DNA of 7,740 nucleotides. Origin: Chitinophagia bacterium. GTDB lineage: Bacteria > Bacteroidota > Bacteroidia > Chitinophagales > Chitinophagaceae. Shown in pieces: positions 1-6,839 of this stretch (position 1 is its first letter; each line of letters starts with the position of its first letter). The notes beneath the pieces are model-generated. The model was not told the origin of the DNA. It saw only the letters and a program-made list of their open reading frames with translations, and ran no database searches. The stretch is from the NCBI GenBank assembly GCA_010027295.1, contig RGVM01000111.1, forward strand, positions 1 through 7,740. Direction: 5' to 3'. The position numbers and the translations under genes were made by a program.

Positions 1-2490
1 TACGGCAACCGCGCCTCGGCCGGCGTCATCGTCGTGAAGACGAAGCGCGCCGCGCAGAAGGGCACCAAGGTCGCCTACAACAATTTCTTCACGAAGCAGG
101 GCTTCACCTCGCTGCCCGAGCGCGTGAGCGCCGTCGACCACCTGCGCTACAGCAACGAGGCCGAGCAGAACCGAACAGGCAACCCCTCGGCCGTGGTGTA
201 TCCGCAGACGCTGATCGACAAGTACGTCGCCACCCCGGCCGGCAACAACATGGATGTCATCAACACCGACTGGATCGATGCGGTGATCACCAACAGCGGC
301 ATGCTGCAGAACCACAACGTGCAGATCTCCTCCGGCGGCGAGCGCTTCAGCGTGTTCACCGGCATGACCTACATGAACCAGCAGGGGCTGATACAGAACA
401 ACTCCTTCGAGAAGTACGACCTGCGCTTCAACCCCGAGTTCAAGCTCGCCAAGTGGCTGACGCTCACGGGCACGCTGGCCTACAACCAGAACAAGACCAT
501 CAACCCGTCGACGGGATCGCCCGAGTTCATCATCCGCCAGGCCATCGGCCTGCCCGCCATCGGTGCGGGGAAGTTCGGTCCGGGCATGTACGGCACGGCC
601 GCGCAGACCAACAACCGCAACCCCATCGCGATGGCCGAGGCCACCGGCACTTCCGTCGTGCAGGGCAACACGATGCTCACGCGCGTGGCGCTCGTCGCCA
701 GTCCCGTCAAGGGCCTCGACATCGAAGCCGCCTGGGGCCGCGAGAAGCGCAACCCCTACACGAAGAGCTTCACGAAGAACGCAGACATCTACGCGCCCAA
801 CCTGGCGACAAACACCTACGACAAGATCGCCGTATGGCCGGGCACGACCTCTCTCTCCGAGTCGTGGCGCAACGACCTCTACACCACCTACAGCGCTCAG
901 GGTACGTACAGCTTGCGGCTCGGTGACAACCATTCCATCAAGGTGATGGCTGGCGGTCAGAGCGAGCTCTACCAGAACTATTTCTTCGGCGCCTCGCGCC
1001 AGGGCTTCGTCAATCCCAACCAGCCCTATCTCAACCTGGGCACGGGTGCGCGCGACAACAGCGCGGGCGTCTCCGAGCTGGCCCTGGCGGGCGCCTTCGG
1101 CCGCATCAACTACGCCTTCCGCGACAAGTACCTCCTCGAGGTCAACGGCCGCCGCGACGGCTCCTCGCGCTTCTCGCAGGCGCGTGACCGCCAGTGGGGC
1201 AACTTCGGCTCCGCCTCCGCCGGCTGGGTGTTCAGCCGCGAGGGCTTCTGGGATGAGCTGTCCGACATCGTGAGCTTCGGCAAGCTCCGCGGCTCCATCG
1301 GGGGGAACGGCAACCAGAACTTCAGCTCCAACTACGCCTTCGACGCCTTCTACGGCACTTCGGTGTACAACAACCCCACCAACGGCACCAGCACCTATTT
1401 CAACAACGCCACCACGCTGGGTACGGCCGTGCTGCAGTTCCCCAACCCCGACATCGGATGGGAGACCTCGCGGCAGTGGAATGTGGGCCTCGACCTGACT
1501 TTCAAGGGCGGCCTCTCGCTGACGGCCGACTACTATGTGAAGTCGCTCAAGGACATGATCCTCCCGCGCGTGCTGCCCGCCTCGGCAGGCGGCCTGGGGA
1601 ACCCCTTCGTCAACGCCGGCAACATGGAGAACCGCGGCTGGGAAGTGGCGCTCAACTACAAGAAGCAGGTCAAGAAATGGGGCTTCGACGTGACGGCCAT
1701 GCTCTCCGACGTGCAGAACCAGGTCAACGGCCTCATCACCGGCCTGCCCTTCATCGATGGCGGGAGCACCCGTACGCAGCCCGGCTACGCCTTGGGCTCC
1801 TACTTCGGCTACCGCGCCCTCGGCTTCTTCGCCGACTCGAACGACATCAAGAGCTCGCCCGTGCAGTTCGGCATCCCCTGGAGTGCGACGCCCACCACGG
1901 GTCCCAAGCCGGGTGACATGAAGTACGCCGACATCAGCGGTCCCGACGGTAAGCCCGATGGCAAGGTCGACGCCAACGACCGCACCTTCCTCGGCAACGC
2001 CTTCCCCCGCTACGAGTACAGCCTCAACCTCAACATCACCTACGGCAACTTCGACCTCAACCTCTTCGGGCAGGGTGTGGGCCGCAGGAGCAACTACCTC
2101 AGCGGCACGGGTGCGGTTCCCTTCGCGAGCACCGACTTCATCGCCTCGCTCCTGCAGATACAGACGAACGCCTGGAGGCCCAACAACACGGCCGCCCTCT
2201 TCCCGAGGCTGCTGCCTTCCGGCTTCGGTGGCAACAACTTCGTGGCCTCCGACTGGTGGATCCGCAGCGCCGCCTACTTCCGCCTCAAGAACGTGAACCT
2301 CGGCTATACGCTGCCCGCGAGTGTGCTGAAGAGCATACGGATACAGTCGCTCCGCGTCTTCGTCAGCGGCCAGAACCTGTTCACCTTCACCAAGGCATGG
2401 GACGGCTTCGACCCCGAGATCAACAACGCCAACGCCGAGTTCTACCCCGTGATGCGCACGGTGACGGCCGGCCTGAACGTCAACTTCTAA
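1..2490 (+). CDS. SusC-like TonB-dependent outer-membrane transporter, 5'-truncated
   Basis: The protein is a TonB-dependent outer-membrane transporter of the SusC/RagA family, which imports oligosaccharides (sometimes peptides) under a SusD lid. The frame is open from base 1 to the TAA at 2488-2490, giving 829 visible residues. Family members usually have about 1000, so the signal peptide, the carboxypeptidase-regulatory-like domain and most of the plug lie outside the window. The GTG at 34 is only an internal Val codon. Visible residues 1-17 (YGNRASAGVIVVKTKRA) match the end of the SusC plug domain, typically 'YGxRgaxGVIlItTK'. The rest is the beta-barrel. Family landmarks include PGYALGSYFGYRALGFF at 594-610, the Asp/Gly-rich DISGPDGKPDGKVDANDRT loop starting at 644, and a C-terminal GLNVNF ending in the aromatic residue typical of barrel insertion signals. 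The susD-like gene starts 19 nt later, so the two are almost certainly co-transcribed. The family call is secure. The substrate cannot be read from the sequence; the neighbouring GH92 suggests mannose-containing glycans. Confidence 0.96.
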   Translation, partial: YGNRASAGVIVVKTKRAAQKGTKVAYNNFFTKQGFTSLPERVSAVDHLRYSNEAEQNRTGNPSAVVYPQTLIDKYVATPAGNNMDVINTDWIDAVITNSGMLQNHNVQISSGGERFSVFTGMTYMNQQGLIQNNSFEKYDLRFNPEFKLAKWLTLTGTLAYNQNKTINPSTGSPEFIIRQAIGLPAIGAGKFGPGMYGTAAQTNNRNPIAMAEATGTSVVQGNTMLTRVALVASPVKGLDIEAAWGREKRNPYTKSFTKNADIYAPNLATNTYDKIAVWPGTTSLSESWRNDLYTTYSAQGTYSLRLGDNHSIKVMAGGQSELYQNYFFGASRQGFVNPNQPYLNLGTGARDNSAGVSELALAGAFGRINYAFRDKYLLEVNGRRDGSSRFSQARDRQWGNFGSASAGWVFSREGFWDELSDIVSFGKLRGSIGGNGNQNFSSNYAFDAFYGTSVYNNPTNGTSTYFNNATTLGTAVLQFPNPDIGWETSRQWNVGLDLTFKGGLSLTADYYVKSLKDMILPRVLPASAGGLGNPFVNAGNMENRGWEVALNYKKQVKKWGFDVTAMLSDVQNQVNGLITGLPFIDGGSTRTQPGYALGSYFGYRALGFFADSNDIKSSPVQFGIPWSATPTTGPKPGDMKYADISGPDGKPDGKVDANDRTFLGNAFPRYEYSLNLNITYGNFDLNLFGQGVGRRSNYLSGTGAVPFASTDFIASLLQIQTNAWRPNNTAALFPRLLPSGFGGNNFVASDWWIRSAAYFRLKNVNLGYTLPASVLKSIRIQSLRVFVSGQNLFTFTKAWDGFDPEINNANAEFYPVMRTVTAGLNVNF

Positions 2491-2509
2491 AACATATCAT
2501 CCCACGACC

Positions 2510-4268
2510 ATGAAGAAGATACTGAATCTCGGCCTCCTGGCGCTGCTGCTCGGCACCGCCGGCTGCGACAAGTTCCTCGACAGGAAACCGCTGGATGCGT
2601 CGTCGGCCACCAACTACCTGTCCAACCAGGATGAGATGGAGCTCGGCCTCAACGGCGTCTATGCCGCCTCCTTCTGGATGTTCCCCAACAACACGCCGCT
2701 GCTCTATGCCGTGGAGGCGTCCACCGACCTCGCCATGAAGCGGGGCGGCAACGCGGAGGACTTCGTCGCCATGGGCGACGGCGGCCCCTTCCTCGTCAAC
2801 AACGCCCTCGTCAACACCTGCTGGAGCCAGGCCTTCCGCCTCATCCAGACCGCCAACCAGCAGCTCTCCGGCATGGAGAACGGCAAGGCCAATGTGCCGG
2901 CCGCCACCTACGGCCGCATCCGGGCCGAGGCGCTGGTGCTGCGCGCCTGGGCCTATTTCCACCTCATGTACATGTTCGGCGACGTGCCCTGGTACCCCAA
3001 GGCGCCCGGCGTCGACGAGGTACTGGCTGCCAAGCGCACGCCCGTCGCCACCATCGTGGCCGAGCTCTACAAGGACATGGACGAGGCCTCGGCCGCCTTC
3101 GCCACCGCCAATGCCCAGCCCATCCTCGCCAACGGGCGCGTCAACCGCGGCGTGGCCCTCGGCCTCAAGGCCAAGCTGGCCCTGCTGATCAAGGACTGGC
3201 GCACGGCCGCCACCGCCACCAAGGCAGTGATCGACCTCAACCAGTACGGCCTCAACCCCAGCTATCCCGCGCTGTTCATGCTCGCCGGCCAGTCCGCCAA
3301 CACGAACCGCGAGATCATGTTCAACCAGACCTTCCCGACCGACCAGCTCAACCCGCAGAACTGGGGGCCCATCCTCGGCGTGCCGAGGCAGGTCACCAAC
3401 TCGCAGAGCAGCCACTTCCCCTCGCAGGCGCTGGTGGACCGGTACGAGGACCGCAGCGGCAACCGCATCGACGCATCCACGACCTACGACCGCCTCAACC
3501 CCCGCCTCAACCGCGACCGCCGGCTGGCATGGACCATCTACATGCCCGGCGACACCATGCAGCACCGCACCCTCACGGCGGCCTCGCTGCCCTACAGCAA
3601 CCCGCTGGAGCGGCAGGTCTTCAACATACACAGCAACACCCGCTTCCGCTGGAACTGGAGCCTGAACCGCTATGACGCCGTCACCGGCAACAACGACTGG
3701 ATCGGCGCCCAGGCAGCCGGCATCCAGTGGCAGGTGAGCGCCACCGGAAACATAGGCGGCGTAGGGTACGTATGGCGCAAGTACCTTGACTCCACCCAGT
3801 ATATCTGGGAACACAAGACGGGATACATCCTGATGCGCTATGCCGACATCCTGCTGATGTACGCCGAGTCGAAAGTCGAACTCAACGAGATCGACGCCAC
3901 GGAATCGCGCGGGCCAGCCCTCCACCTCCAGCACCAGCCAGGCGACACTACGCCAGCTGATCCGCCGCGAGCGCGTCGTGGAACTGGCAGGAGAAGGCCA
4001 GCGCCTCTTCGACCTGCGCCGCTGGGACATCTACGCCAAGGCCAACAGCGGACCCGTCGTCGGCTATGCCCTCGACCCAGCCATCGCCCCGGCAAACCCG
4101 ACCTTCGACGCCGACGAAGTGCCAGACTACACCGCCAGCGTCAGCCAGCGCATCCGCTTCCGCAACCAGATACGGACCAATACCAATGCCAAGTACAAAC
4201 TGTGGCCCATCCCCCAGTTCGAGGTCGATGCCAACCCCACGGGCATGACCCAGAACCCCGGATGGTAA
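2510..4268 (+). pseudogene. SusD-like glycan-binding lipoprotein, frame broken near 3900
   Basis: The protein is the surface lipoprotein partner of SusC (SusD/RagB family), which binds glycan and caps the transporter. It starts at ATG 2510 with a lipoprotein signal peptide; the lipobox LGTAGC puts the lipidated Cys at residue 19. CDKFLDRKP then follows, the usual mature SusD N-terminus. Family signatures continue in frame: LRAWAYFHLMYMFGDVPWYP (144-163), the TPR-like helices around GRVNRGVALGLKAKLALL (209-226), NRDRRLAWTI (334-343), and YVWRKYLDS leading into MRYADILLMYAESKVELNEIDAT (442-464). After about 3901 this frame gives an Arg/Pro-rich, non-family tail ending at 4282. The +1 frame instead gives RNRAGQPSTSS, then IRRERVVELAGEGQRLFDLRRW and a normal C-terminus (QNPGW) stopping at 4266-4268. 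The linker usually found between 'YAExxxELN' and 'VRxRAG' is also too short. A small deletion of length 2 modulo 3 therefore fits better than a one-base insertion. It may be a true mutation or an assembly error. The family call is near certain; pseudogene status is less so. Confidence 0.85.
3885..3908 (+). other. Frame break and probable short deletion in susD
   Basis: Family-like protein sequence passes from frame 2 (ending ...YAESKVELNEIDAT, last codon 3899-3901) to frame 3 (starting RNRAGQPST at 3900). The junction has no long homopolymer, only a GC-rich stretch (gcgcggg) at 3907-3913. SusD proteins normally have roughly a dozen or more residues between the 'LNE' and the 'RxRAG' of the 'INxVRxRAG' helix. 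Here about eight appear to be missing. That suggests loss of around 23 or 26 nt; the exact size is inference because the ancestral sequence is not visible. Confidence 0.7.
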
Positions 4269-4303
4269 GAGGCTCTTTTTGAGTTGTTTTTAGTATGTCG
4301 AAC

Positions 4304-4333
4304 GGGCGGTGTTTCCACACCGCCCTTTTTTTT
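4304..4333 (+). terminator. Intrinsic terminator of the susCD unit
   Basis: The perfect 8-bp GC-rich stem GGGCGGTG (4304-4311) / CACCGCCC (4318-4325) encloses the 6-nt loop TTTCCA. It is followed directly by eight T residues (4326-4333). It lies 36 nt after the restored susD stop and 22 nt after the stop of the shifted frame. It therefore ends the + strand transcript in either case. No A-run precedes the stem on the + strand, so it should not act as an intrinsic terminator for the opposing minus-strand genes. Confidence 0.92.
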
Positions 4334-4359
4334 GAAGCTGTTGGGGCGAAAAGGTATCT

Positions 4360-4385
4360 CCGTGGCTCCGTCTCGGGTGCCACGG
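4360..4385 (-). repeat. 26-nt palindromic repeat, copy 1 (inverted)
   Basis: The left arm CCGTGGCTCC (4360-4369), loop GTCTCG and right arm GGTGCCACGG (4376-4385) form a 10-bp stem with one T/T mismatch. Read on the minus strand, the loop is CGAGAC, identical to copy 2, so this copy is inverted relative to copies 2 and 3. Relative to those copies the outermost G-C pair is changed to C-G on both sides, so pairing is kept. Confidence 0.85.
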
Positions 4386-4451
4386 CTCGCAGGGTCTCAC
4401 AGAGAAAGGTGGAAGAGGTTGCCGAAAAAAGGTTAGCCGCTGAGCTCGCAG

Positions 4452-4477
4452 GCGTGGCACCCGAGACGGTGCCACGC
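4452..4477 (+). repeat. 26-nt palindromic repeat, copy 2
   Basis: The perfect 10-bp arms GCGTGGCACC (4452-4461) and GGTGCCACGC (4468-4477) flank the 6-nt loop CGAGAC. The copy is preceded by TGAGCTCGCAG and followed by GGAACCGATGA. This is a strong predicted hairpin without an adjoining T-run, so it is not a canonical intrinsic terminator on either strand. Confidence 0.9.
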
Positions 4478-4563
4478 GGAACCGATGACGATGCCTCGGC
4501 TGGTGGGGTCTCAGGGAGAAAGATGCGAAGGACTTGCCGAAAAGGCAGCCTCTGAGCTCGCAG

Positions 4564-4589
4564 GCGTGGCACCCGGGACGGTGCCACGC
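4564..4589 (+). repeat. 26-nt palindromic repeat, copy 3
   Basis: The arms are identical to copy 2 (GCGTGGCACC at 4564-4573, GGTGCCACGC at 4580-4589), and the loop is CGGGAC, one A-to-G change. It sits in the same context (TGAGCTCGCAG before, GGAACC after). It lies 51 nt from the GH92 stop codon and is the first strong hairpin met by transcription leaving that gene. Confidence 0.9.
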
Positions 4590-4639
4590 GGAACCCGTTT
4601 CACGTGCCTTGCGGAACCGATGAAAGTATGCTCATACAC

Positions 4640-6790
4640 CTAGAATCCGCTGCCCACCTCTATCTCCAGCAGCCCGCCCTGCAGCAACTCCCGATGGCTC
4701 ACCGAGGGCATGGCATGCGGCTTGCCGTTCAGCCGGACGGACTTCAGCCCGGGTGTGCCGCCCCGGCTTCGGTTAACCTTCACCGTGAGTTGCCTGCCCC
4801 CCGGCAGGGCGATGACGGCACGGTCGACCAGCGGATAGCCGAAGACGTACTCTCCCGAGGCGGGGTTGAGGGGATACATGCCGAGGGCCGTCCACACGAA
4901 CCAGGCGCTCATCTGCCCGCAGTCGTCGTTGCCGGAGAGCCCGTCGGGACCGGTCCGGTACATGCTGTCGGCCACGATGCGTAGCCAGCGGGCGGCGAGG
5001 TCGGGCCGGCCGAGGACGGTGTACATGTAGATGATATGATGCGAGGGCTCGTTGCCATGGGCGTACTGCCCGATGAGGCCGGTGACGTCGATCGAGACGT
5101 TGTCGCCCTTCAGCACCGATGACGAGGCGAAGAGCTCGTCGAGCTTGGCGACGAGCTTCTCGCGGCCGCCATGCAGCTCGGCGAAGCCCGCCACGTCCTG
5201 CGGCACGAAGAAGCTGTGCTGCCAGGCCGTGCCTTCGATATACTGCCCGTCGAAGCCGTGCTCGGAGACGAGCGGATCGAAGGGCTCGACGAATCGCCCT
5301 GTGCTGTCCTTGGCGCGCATGAAGCCGGTGGCGGGGTCGAAGAGGTTCCGGTAGGAGGCTGCCCGCTTCATGAAGCGGCGGAAGTCTTGCGGCTGTCCAA
5401 GCTTGTTGGCGACCTGCGCGATGCACCAGTCGTCGAAGGCGTATTCGAGGGTGTAGGTCACACTCCATCCGTGCTTGTCCTGAGGGAGGTATCCGAAGCG
5501 GGCGTAGTCGGCCGTGCCGCGCTGCCGCTGGGCGGCGCTCTTCTTCATGGCCTTGTAGGCGCGGCGGTGGTCGAAGCCCTTCACCCCTTTGAGGATGGCG
5601 TCGGTGATGACGGGGATGGCATGATAGCCGGTCATCGTGTTGGCCTCCCAGGTGTAGATGTCCCAGACGGGGAGCAGCCCGTTCTCGTCGTGGAAGGCCA
5701 GCATCGAGTTGATCATGTCGGCCACGCGGCCGGGCTGCGTGAGGGTGAACAGGGGATGCAGCGCACGGAACGTGTCCCAGAGCGAGAAGATGGTGTAGCG
5801 GTCGCCCTTGGGCATGCGATGGAGCCTGTCGTCATGCGTGCGGTAGCGTCCGTCGGCGTCGGAATAGAGGTTGGGTGAGAGGGCTGTGCGGTAGAGGGCG
5901 GTGTAGAAGCGGGTGGCGAGGTTGCGGTCGGCCGTGTCGATGCGGATCTTCTGCAGCTCCTGCTCCCAGCGGGCCTCGGCGGCGGCGGTGACGGACTCGA
6001 GGGACCTGCCCCGGGTCTCCTTGAGTGCGTTGACGGCAGCCTCGACATCGACCGAGCTGATGGCCACGCGCACACCCAGCGGAGTGCCCGGGAGGTCGAA
6101 GCGCAGAGCCATGCGGACCTTGGGGCCGACGCGGTAGCCGGAAGAGTCACGGCCTTCCATCGCGATGCGGTCGCGCACAGGCCTCGAGAAGCGGGCGGCG
6201 AAGAAGACGCGCTGTCCCTTGGCCCAGCCGGTGGAGAAGCGGTAGCCGACGAGGGTGCTGTCGTCGATCAGCCGGAGCATGCCGGCGGTGGGACTGTCCC
6301 AGTTGATGGCGAAGCCCATGTCGAAGCGCAACCATCCGGAGTTGCCGGGGAAAGTGTAGCGGTGGTAGCCGTTGCGTGCAGTGGCGCCCAGCTCGGCCCT
6401 CACGCCGTTGCCGAGACGGACGGCATAGTAGCCGGGCTTCGCATACTCGTCACCGTGAGAAAAGGGGATGCGAATGCGCGCGTTCCGGATGCCGACGCTG
6501 TCGGCCAGCGGCAGCACCGAGATGTCGCAGGCGTCGCCGATGCCGGTGCCGCTGAGGTGGGTGTGGGAGAATCCGGCGATACTGTCGGAAGAGTAGTGGT
6601 AGCCGCTGCACCAGTCCCACCCGTCGACGCCGTTGTCGGGACTCAGCTGCACCTTCCCGAAGGGTACCGTGGCGCCGGGGTACACATGCCCGTGTCCGCC
6701 CGTGCCGAGGAAGGGGTCCACGAAACGGGTGTAACGCTGCGCGTGCAGCAGTCCGGGGAGGATGAGGATGGAGAGGAGGATCGTCTTCAT
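4640..6790 (-). CDS. GH92 family exo-alpha-mannosidase, secreted
   Basis: The product is a predicted calcium-dependent, inverting exo-alpha-mannosidase of family GH92, which removes terminal alpha-linked mannose from N-glycans or mannans. I chose ATG 6790 (716 aa) over the in-frame TTG three codons upstream because it begins a clean signal peptide, MKTILLSILILPGLLHAQ, probably cut near AQ. That predicts periplasmic or otherwise extracytoplasmic location. The length fits the family at roughly 700-760. Signatures in order: VDPFLGTGGHGHVYPGATVPFG (24-45, N-terminal beta domain), GFSHTHLSGTG (73-83), SLWDTFRALHPLFTL (336-350), EANTMTGYHAIPVI (382-395), YIEGTAWQHSFFVP (517-530) and HGNEPSHHIIYMY (578-590). 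GNDDCGQMSAW (620-630) follows. By family knowledge, Glu519 of YIEGTAWQ is the likely general acid, and an Asp in NDDCGQ supplies the base. Linkage specificity (1,2; 1,3; 1,4; 1,6) cannot be fixed by eye. No Shine-Dalgarno sequence is visible. The gene lies 49 nt downstream of the GHL10 gene and is probably co-transcribed with it. Confidence 0.95.
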   Translation of the reverse strand: MKTILLSILILPGLLHAQRYTRFVDPFLGTGGHGHVYPGATVPFGKVQLSPDNGVDGWDWCSGYHYSSDSIAGFSHTHLSGTGIGDACDISVLPLADSVGIRNARIRIPFSHGDEYAKPGYYAVRLGNGVRAELGATARNGYHRYTFPGNSGWLRFDMGFAINWDSPTAGMLRLIDDSTLVGYRFSTGWAKGQRVFFAARFSRPVRDRIAMEGRDSSGYRVGPKVRMALRFDLPGTPLGVRVAISSVDVEAAVNALKETRGRSLESVTAAAEARWEQELQKIRIDTADRNLATRFYTALYRTALSPNLYSDADGRYRTHDDRLHRMPKGDRYTIFSLWDTFRALHPLFTLTQPGRVADMINSMLAFHDENGLLPVWDIYTWEANTMTGYHAIPVITDAILKGVKGFDHRRAYKAMKKSAAQRQRGTADYARFGYLPQDKHGWSVTYTLEYAFDDWCIAQVANKLGQPQDFRRFMKRAASYRNLFDPATGFMRAKDSTGRFVEPFDPLVSEHGFDGQYIEGTAWQHSFFVPQDVAGFAELHGGREKLVAKLDELFASSSVLKGDNVSIDVTGLIGQYAHGNEPSHHIIYMYTVLGRPDLAARWLRIVADSMYRTGPDGLSGNDDCGQMSAWFVWTALGMYPLNPASGEYVFGYPLVDRAVIALPGGRQLTVKVNRSRGGTPGLKSVRLNGKPHAMPSVSHRELLQGGLLEIEVGSGF

Positions 6791-6839
6791 GGTTCGCAAT
6801 CGATTGTGCGCGGTGTGTCGTGGGCCGATGCCGCGCCGG

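Larger units (their letters stand above)
4392..4595 (+). repeat. Imperfect tandem repeat, two units of about 113 bp
   Basis: Unit A starts at GGGTCTCA (4392) and unit B at the same motif (4506). Both then pass through a GAGAAAG block, TTGCCGAAAA, TGAGCTCGCAG, the palindrome and GCGGAACC. The last 43 bases of homology (4441-4483 versus 4553-4595) differ at one position, in the palindrome loop. The first halves are more diverged, with small indels including six versus four A residues after GCCG. A shorter partial echo, GTGCC..GCGGAACCGATGA, follows at 4603-4623 and matches the end of unit A (4470-4489). Which strand the unit is read on is not known. Confidence 0.88.
4334..4639. other. Non-coding convergent intergenic region with repeats
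   Basis: These 306 nt lie between the susCD terminator and the stop codon of the GH92 gene. I see no credible gene here. The short open frames crossing it on both strands have no family-like sequence and include translations of the repeat itself. For example, two minus-strand frames starting at 4587 and 4475 both begin MAPSRVPRLRAQRL because they read successive repeat copies. The content is three related palindromes and an imperfect tandem repeat, listed separately. No promoter resembling the Bacteroidota TTTG / TAnnTTTG pattern was recognised. Confidence 0.8.

Noticed and set aside
3885..3908. Programmed ribosomal frameshift in susD
   Set aside because: There is no slippery heptamer or clear downstream stimulatory structure, and the linker appears to be missing residues. 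A deletion is the simpler reading.
2480..4030. 516-codon open frame on the minus strand across susD
   Set aside because: It lies opposite the clearly SusD-like frame. Its sequence is dominated by Val, Gly, Ala, His and Glu runs, as expected from reading a GC-rich gene in antisense, and it has no recognisable domain.
3978..4268. Separate small gene beginning with MELAGEGQRLFDLRRW
   Set aside because: The supposed start is a GTG inside the conserved SusD C-terminal motif. The same frame reads family-like sequence further upstream to about 3900, so it is the displaced 3' part of susD.
4295..4555. 86-codon open frame on the plus strand starting in the terminator
   Set aside because: It begins inside the terminator region and translates the repeat units. 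It has no plausible start context and no family-like sequence.
4360..4595. Insertion-sequence remnant bounded by inverted repeats
   Set aside because: No transposase fragment lies between the inverted copies. Each copy is itself a palindrome, and no target-site duplication is evident.
4360..4623. CRISPR array
   Set aside because: There are only three copies, in mixed orientation, with unequal spacing. The 'spacers' are themselves repeated, and no cas genes are seen.
4626..4637. Short inverted repeat GTATG-CT-CATAC next to the GH92 stop as a terminator
   Set aside because: The arms are only five bases, the 2-nt gap is too small for a normal loop, and only TTT follows on the minus strand. It is too weak to call.
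5171..5878. 235-codon open frame on the plus strand inside the GH92 gene
   Set aside because: It is a complementary-strand shadow of the GH92 coding sequence, whose motifs are intact on the minus strand. Similar plus-strand frames at 4604-4984 and 6362-6847 are rejected for the same reason.
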